In this document: positions 60,209-64,000 of the stretch, in pieces
Numbering within the stretch: position 1 is the stretch's first letter
How the letters are laid out: each line of letters opens with the position of its first letter
NCBI RefSeq assembly: GCF_002553505.1
Contig: NZ_PDCP01000026.1
Span: 24,742-88,741 of the forward strand
DNA: 64,000 bases
From: Mycolicibacterium agri
GTDB lineage: Bacteria > Actinomycetota > Actinomycetes > Mycobacteriales > Mycobacteriaceae
Direction of reading: 5' to 3'
The notes under the pieces: generated by a model
Database searches by the model: none
What the model was told of the DNA's origin: nothing
Seen by the model: the letters and a program-made list of their open reading frames with translations, nothing else
Made by a program: the position numbers and the translations under genes

Positions 60209-60841
60209 GTGGAAAACGAGAGAGCGTCGATCATGAGGATGGCCCGCGACGAGCGTGTGGAACTGGCCGCGCTGCTTGAGGGCCTGACACCCGAACAATG
60301 GGATAGTCCCTCGTTGTGCGAGAAGTGGCGGGTCCGCGACGTCGTCGCCCACGCCATCGGCTTCGATCCACTGACGCGCACCCAGCTGCTCAAGCGCATG
60401 GCGAAAGGGCTGGTGACGCGCGGCGGGGCGAACGCCGTCGGCGTCGCGGAGTACGCCGATGTGCCGCCGGGGGAGCTGCTCGCGCTGGTGCGTCGATTCG
60501 CCGAACCGCAGGGCATCACCGCGGGTTTCGGCGGAAAGATCGCGTTGACTGACGGCATGATCCATCAGCAGGACATCCGCCGACCGCTCGGCATACCGCG
60601 CACCATCGATCCCGACCGCCTCCGCGTGGCGTTGCAGTTCTCGCTGTATGCACCGCGGCTGTTGGGCGCGCGACAAGTCCGCGGGCTGCGCCTGGTGGCC
60701 ACCGATATGGGTTGGTCGCACGGCAAGGGGCCGGAAGTGCGCGGCAGCGGCGAGGCGCTGTTGATGGCGATGGCCGGCCGCCGCGACGCGGTCAAGGATC
60801 TCGACGGGCCGGGCAAGGATATGCTCGCACGCCGACTGTGA
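60209..60841 (+). CDS. maleylpyruvate isomerase/DinB-like family protein
   Basis: 210 aa. N-terminal MARDERVELAALLEGLTPEQ and WDSPSLCEKWRVRDVVAHAI match the mycothiol-dependent maleylpyruvate isomerase N-terminal family (TIGR03083), with His in VVAHAIG and a later DGMIHQQDIRR giving a possible metal site. Many mycobacterial members may use mycothiol; substrate unknown. Confidence 0.82.
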   Translation: MENERASIMRMARDERVELAALLEGLTPEQWDSPSLCEKWRVRDVVAHAIGFDPLTRTQLLKRMAKGLVTRGGANAVGVAEYADVPPGELLALVRRFAEPQGITAGFGGKIALTDGMIHQQDIRRPLGIPRTIDPDRLRVALQFSLYAPRLLGARQVRGLRLVATDMGWSHGKGPEVRGSGEALLMAMAGRRDAVKDLDGPGKDMLARRL

Positions 60842-60843
60842 GT

Positions 60844-60973
60844 TGCGGTGGTGTTGAACCTTTCCCATCTCGCGCTTGCCCGGCAGGTACGGCCCGTCCA
60901 GCCGCTTGGCGATCGCCCCGTCCAGGCCGGGGTACACCCAGACAATCTCGTCTCGGGGTGTTCGGGTGCTCAC
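60844..60973 (-). pseudogene. remnant of an ATP-dependent DNA ligase (LigC-like)
   Basis: About 43 codons on the reverse strand read VWVYPGLDGAIAKRLDG then PYLPGKREMGKVQHHR. This matches ligase motifs IV and V (DGxxAKRLDGPY...GKRxMxKVKH). The frame then runs into antisense of the isomerase-like gene, and no upstream nucleotidyl motif (KxDG) is present. So only a fragment remains. Confidence 0.7.
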
Positions 60974-61860
60974 CCGTTGAGGTGCTCGCGCGCCGCGGCG
61001 ACGAACTCGGCGACCAGCGGGTTCGCCTCACCGATGCGGGTCGCGACGACGACGGTGCTGGCGGGGAACCCGCTCAACGGCACGGTGGTCAGGTCGGGGC
61101 GCACCGAGCTACGCCGGTCGCCGACCGGGAGGACCGCGACCGCCTGTCCGGCCGCGACGAGCTCCAGCCTGTCCTCGAAACTCTCGATGAGCGGTCCGGC
61201 CGACAGCGGGCCGGGTTCGCTCGGCCGATAGGAGCCTGCCGGGAAGATCGCCCGGGCACCGCCGTGTGAACAGATGACCGATTCGCCGGGTGCGAAGTCC
61301 TCCAACCACACCGACTCCCGGCCGGCCAGTGGGTGATCCGCCTGCAGCACCAACATCCGCGGCTCTTCATAGAGCACCGTGGTCCGCACCCCGTCGGTCG
61401 GGATGAGCAGCGGCGCCCTGGCCACCAGCACGTCGACCTGCCCATCGGTGAACGCACCCTCCTCATGACAGCCGAGATGGCGGGTGCCGATGTCGGCCTC
61501 GGGGTGGCGGCGGCGAAGTTCCCGAACAGCGGGTGTGATGATGAGGTCCTCTACGTATCCGATGACGATCCGGCCGGTGGGCGTGTAAGCGCGGGCGGTG
61601 AGCGTCGCCCGGCGCGCGGCCCGCAGCAGCGCATGCGCCTCGGGGAGAAACGACTTACCGGCCTCGGTGAGCAGCGCCCCCTGCGGGGTGCGGTCCAGTA
61701 GGGAGACACCCAGACTGTGCTCCAGGCGCCGGATCTGCCGGCTCAGCGCGGGCTGTGCCAGGTGCAACTCCGCGGCCGCCCGACTGAAGTTCAGATGCTC
61801 GGCCAGCACCGTGAAATATCGGACCAGGCGTAACTCCAGGTCGGCCCCGTAATCATTCAC
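60970..61860 (-). CDS. LysR-type regulator (LysR3) divergent from SDR pair
   Basis: 296 aa. LRLVRYFTVLAEHLNFSRAA and HLAQPALSRQIRRLEHSLG form the HTH; the effector domain has TGRIVIGYVEDLIITPAVRE. Not close to LysR1/2. Divergent from two short-chain dehydrogenase genes, which it probably controls. Confidence 0.9.
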   Translation of the reverse strand: MNDYGADLELRLVRYFTVLAEHLNFSRAAAELHLAQPALSRQIRRLEHSLGVSLLDRTPQGALLTEAGKSFLPEAHALLRAARRATLTARAYTPTGRIVIGYVEDLIITPAVRELRRRHPEADIGTRHLGCHEEGAFTDGQVDVLVARAPLLIPTDGVRTTVLYEEPRMLVLQADHPLAGRESVWLEDFAPGESVICSHGGARAIFPAGSYRPSEPGPLSAGPLIESFEDRLELVAAGQAVAVLPVGDRRSSVRPDLTTVPLSGFPASTVVVATRIGEANPLVAEFVAAAREHLNG

Positions 61861-61985
61861 CGGTCATCTCCATGCGCCGTCCAACCTGCCGTCATTCGGC
61901 CATATTCCGCGCTATGCAATTTCGGAATATCGCGGTGCCGAGCAGGTCTTGGACAGCGGCACGGGACGGCCGAACACTCGGGTGC

Positions 61986-62726
61986 ATGAGTAGATACGAG
62001 GGCAAGAGCGTGGTCATCACCGGCGGGAGCAGCGGGCTCGGGTTGGCGGCCGCGCAGTATCTGGTGGACAACGGTGCCCGGGTTCTGGTCACCGGGCGCA
62101 ACCGGGACACTCTCGACGACGCCGCCCGACGCCTCGGCGACAACGGCATCGCCGTGCGCAGCGACGCCAGTTCGCTCGCGGACATCGAGGCGCTGGCCGG
62201 CCGGGTCCGGGACGTGTTCGGTACCGCGGACGCGTTGGTGGCCAACGGGGGCATCGGTAGTTTCGACCCGTTCTTCGCCGTCACCGAGCAGACTTTCGAC
62301 GAGGTGTTCGCGATCAACACCAAAGGGCCGTTCTTCACGGTGCAGAAACTGGCGCCGCTACTGTCCGACGGCGCCGGAGTGGTGCTGACGACCTCGATCG
62401 CCAACCAAACGGGATGGGACGCTCTCAGCGTGTATTCGGCCAGCAAGGCCGCGCTGCGCTCGATGGCCCGGACGCTGAGCCGGGAACTGCTACCCCGGGG
62501 TATCCGGGTCAACGCCCTGAGCCCGGGCTCGATCGAGACGGGGAAGTTGGACAAGGAGGTTCCGGACAAGGCCGCTGCGCTCAAGGCGGAATTCGAGCAG
62601 AGCAGCCCGATGAAGCGGTGGGGTCATCCAGACGAATTCGCTCCGGCGGTGGCCTTTTTGGCGTTTGACGCGACATACGTCGCCGGCATCGAACTCGTCG
62701 TCGACGGTGGGGAGTCCCAGCTGTGA
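61986..62726 (+). CDS. short-chain dehydrogenase/reductase (SDR1)
   Basis: 246 aa. NAD(P) motif TGGSSGLG, catalytic Tyr-x3-Lys in VYSASKAALRS, and a Ser before it in TTSIANQT. The C-terminal VAGIELVVDGGE is typical of classical SDRs. ATG chosen after dropping a 38-residue upstream extension without homology. It overlaps SDR2 by 4 bp. Confidence 0.9.
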   Translation: MSRYEGKSVVITGGSSGLGLAAAQYLVDNGARVLVTGRNRDTLDDAARRLGDNGIAVRSDASSLADIEALAGRVRDVFGTADALVANGGIGSFDPFFAVTEQTFDEVFAINTKGPFFTVQKLAPLLSDGAGVVLTTSIANQTGWDALSVYSASKAALRSMARTLSRELLPRGIRVNALSPGSIETGKLDKEVPDKAAALKAEFEQSSPMKRWGHPDEFAPAVAFLAFDATYVAGIELVVDGGESQL

Positions 62727-63460
62727 GCGACTATGCGGGCAAACGGGTCGTCATCACCGGCGGGACCAGCGGCATCGGTCTGGCCACCGCCAGACTGCTG
62801 ATCGCCGGACGGGCACGCGTCCTGGTCACTGGACGGACACCGTCATCACTCGAAACCGCGAGGGCCGCACTGGGTCCGGATGCGGTCGTGCTGGCCTCCG
62901 ACGCCGTCACCGGCATCGACGCCCTGGCCGAACGTGCCGCTGCAGAATTCGGTGCCGTCGACCTGTTGGTACTCAACGCCGGCATCACCGCCAACGCCAC
63001 CATCGAGGACACCGGTGCGGCGACCTACGACGAGCTGTTCGCGGTCAACACCAGGGCTCCGTTCTTCACCTTGCAGAAATTCCTGCCGCTCATGCCATCC
63101 GGCAGTGCCGCGGTACTCACGACATCGGTGAGCAACTCCAAGGGCATCGCGACGACGAGCGTGTACTCCGCGACGAAGGCGGCCCTGCGGTCGTTGACGC
63201 GGACGTTCGCCCGGGAACTGATCGACCGCGGTATCCGGGTCAACGCCGTCTCCCCCGGCCCGATCGACACCGGCATCCTGGAACGGACCATGCCCGCGGC
63301 GGCGGCGCGGGAATTCCTGGAGCAGGTCAAGGCCACCAACCCGATGGGGCGGTTCGGTGAACCCGAGGAGATCGCCAGGGCGATCCTCTACCTGGGGTTC
63401 GACGCCACCTATACGACCGGCACCGAACTGGTGGTCGACGGCGGGGCTTCCGACCTCTGA
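62723..63460 (+). CDS. short-chain dehydrogenase/reductase (SDR2)
   Basis: 245 aa from GTG. TGGTSGIG, VYSATKAALRS and TGTELVVDGG parallel SDR1 at the same positions, so the two are tandem paralogs. They may act on one substrate in sequence or form a heteromer. Substrate unknown. Confidence 0.9.
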   Translation: MSDYAGKRVVITGGTSGIGLATARLLIAGRARVLVTGRTPSSLETARAALGPDAVVLASDAVTGIDALAERAAAEFGAVDLLVLNAGITANATIEDTGAATYDELFAVNTRAPFFTLQKFLPLMPSGSAAVLTTSVSNSKGIATTSVYSATKAALRSLTRTFARELIDRGIRVNAVSPGPIDTGILERTMPAAAAREFLEQVKATNPMGRFGEPEEIARAILYLGFDATYTTGTELVVDGGASDL

Positions 63461-63629
63461 CCGGTGCACCCGTCTGGGAGTATCGAATCTGGCTCTGACC
63501 AGCGTGGATGGGGTTTCTCCCGCCCGCTTGAAAAAATCCTTCGAAAAAAGTGTGCGATGTGTCTACGCCGATCGCTCCTACCTGTGACAGCACCCGCCAC
63601 CGGGCGGCAAACACAGAACAGGAGAGATC

Positions 63630-64000
63630 ATGTACAGCCACTACCCGCAGCACCCCACCTACGGCCCATACCACAACGGCTACGCCCCGGCGCCGCATCC
63701 GGTGCAGGCGCCCGCGCAGCCCTCGACAGCGAACAAAGGCCTGCTGGCCGTCGCGGGCCTGGCAGTCGCAGGCGCCGCCGCGTTCGGCGGTGTCTACCTG
63801 ATGAATTCGACCAGCGCCGAGCCGGCGGCCAGCACCGCGGCCGCGCCTTCGACTGTCATCAACCTGCCGTCCACGATCGACATCCCGTCGCTGACCTCGT
63901 CGGGCGACGGCCCGGCCTCCGTCCCGGTGATCGTCAACAACCCAGCCCCGGTGCGGGTGAACGGTCCCGCCGTGAACAACCCCGCCCCTGCGCCGGCTCC
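63630..64000 (+). CDS. Pro/Ala-rich single-pass membrane protein, partial
   Basis: Open to the right edge. AGGAG precedes the ATG. The N-terminus is Tyr/His/Pro-rich (MYSHYPQHPTYGPYHNGYAP). One membrane helix follows (KGLLAVAGLAVAGAAAFGGV), then a Ser/Pro/Val-rich outer part with repeated NNPAP. It looks like a cell-surface protein. The 169 bp before it hold no gene I can support. Confidence 0.7.
   Translation, partial: MYSHYPQHPTYGPYHNGYAPAPHPVQAPAQPSTANKGLLAVAGLAVAGAAAFGGVYLMNSTSAEPAASTAAAPSTVINLPSTIDIPSLTSSGDGPASVPVIVNNPAPVRVNGPAVNNPAPAPA

Noticed and set aside
1..64000. tRNA, rRNA, CRISPR arrays, insertion sequences, integrase or phage genes
   Set aside because: Looked for on both strands; no transposase or integrase motifs, no regularly spaced repeats, no cloverleaf or rRNA sequence recognised. 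Island borders therefore show no obvious mobility genes.

Overview
The window is high-GC chromosomal DNA from a mycobacterium, most likely a fast-growing Mycolicibacterium. The order of its core genes supports this: nadE at the left, and rbsK, proA, a MoxR/VWA pair, nadD, rsfS, gpgP, octT and a DegV gene at the right. As I recall, this matches the M. tuberculosis block around Rv2438c to Rv2417c. I see no tRNA, rRNA, CRISPR array, insertion sequence or phage gene.

The left part (1-5.6 kb) holds an isochorismatase-family hydrolase, nadE, a methyltransferase, small proteins, a decayed isoprenylcysteine-methyltransferase-like gene and a metal efflux pair (CDF transporter plus CmtR-like ArsR regulator).

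From about 5.6 to 44.9 kb lies a large accessory region that reads as an organosulfonate (C2 sulfonate) catabolic island in modules. (a) 5.6-11.3 kb: LysR regulator, PSE/YeiH-type exporter, MHS-type symporter, iron alcohol dehydrogenase of the hydroxyacid-oxoacid transhydrogenase type, TauE/SafE exporter. (b) 11.3-19.6 kb: two DUF202 proteins, a fused FeS/NrfD membrane protein, a SoeA-like molybdopterin oxidoreductase, a TorD-like chaperone, an Mrp ATPase and a second LysR; this is a candidate cytoplasmic sulfite dehydrogenase. (c) 20-23.3 kb: a tripartite tricarboxylate (TTT) transporter. (d) 23.9-31.6 kb: two paralogous IclR regulators around an MFS transporter, a CoA-acylating aldehyde dehydrogenase (SauS-like), a SucCD-like CoA ligase pair and a second TauE/SafE exporter. 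(e) 31.6-35.5 kb: phosphate acetyltransferase and a taurine/sulfonate ABC transporter. (f) 35.7-39.8 kb: a four-gene leftward operon with an IclR regulator, CobS-like AAA+, CobT-like VWA and a PhnX-like HAD hydrolase, divergent from xsc. (g) 40-44.9 kb: xsc, a class III aminotransferase (taurine aminotransferase candidate) and a MocR/TauR-type regulator.

The inferred route has taurine entering by the ABC transporter and being transaminated to sulfoacetaldehyde. Sulfoacetate would enter by MFS or TTT, be activated by the SucCD-like pair and reduced to sulfoacetaldehyde by the SauS-like enzyme. Xsc then makes acetyl phosphate plus sulfite. Pta makes acetyl-CoA. Sulfite is oxidised by the Soe-like enzyme or exported by TauE/PSE carriers. 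The Xsc assignment is firm. Substrates of the transporters, the iron ADH, the Soe-like enzyme and the SucCD-like pair are inferred from context.

The right part (44.9-64 kb) returns to core genes. It is interrupted by a polyol or aminoalcohol cassette (APC permease, glycerol-kinase-like, GlpA-like, FAD oxidoreductase, GntR regulator with DasR-like operators), a DNA ligase remnant, and a LysR plus two tandem short-chain dehydrogenases. A Pro-rich membrane-anchored protein runs off the right edge.
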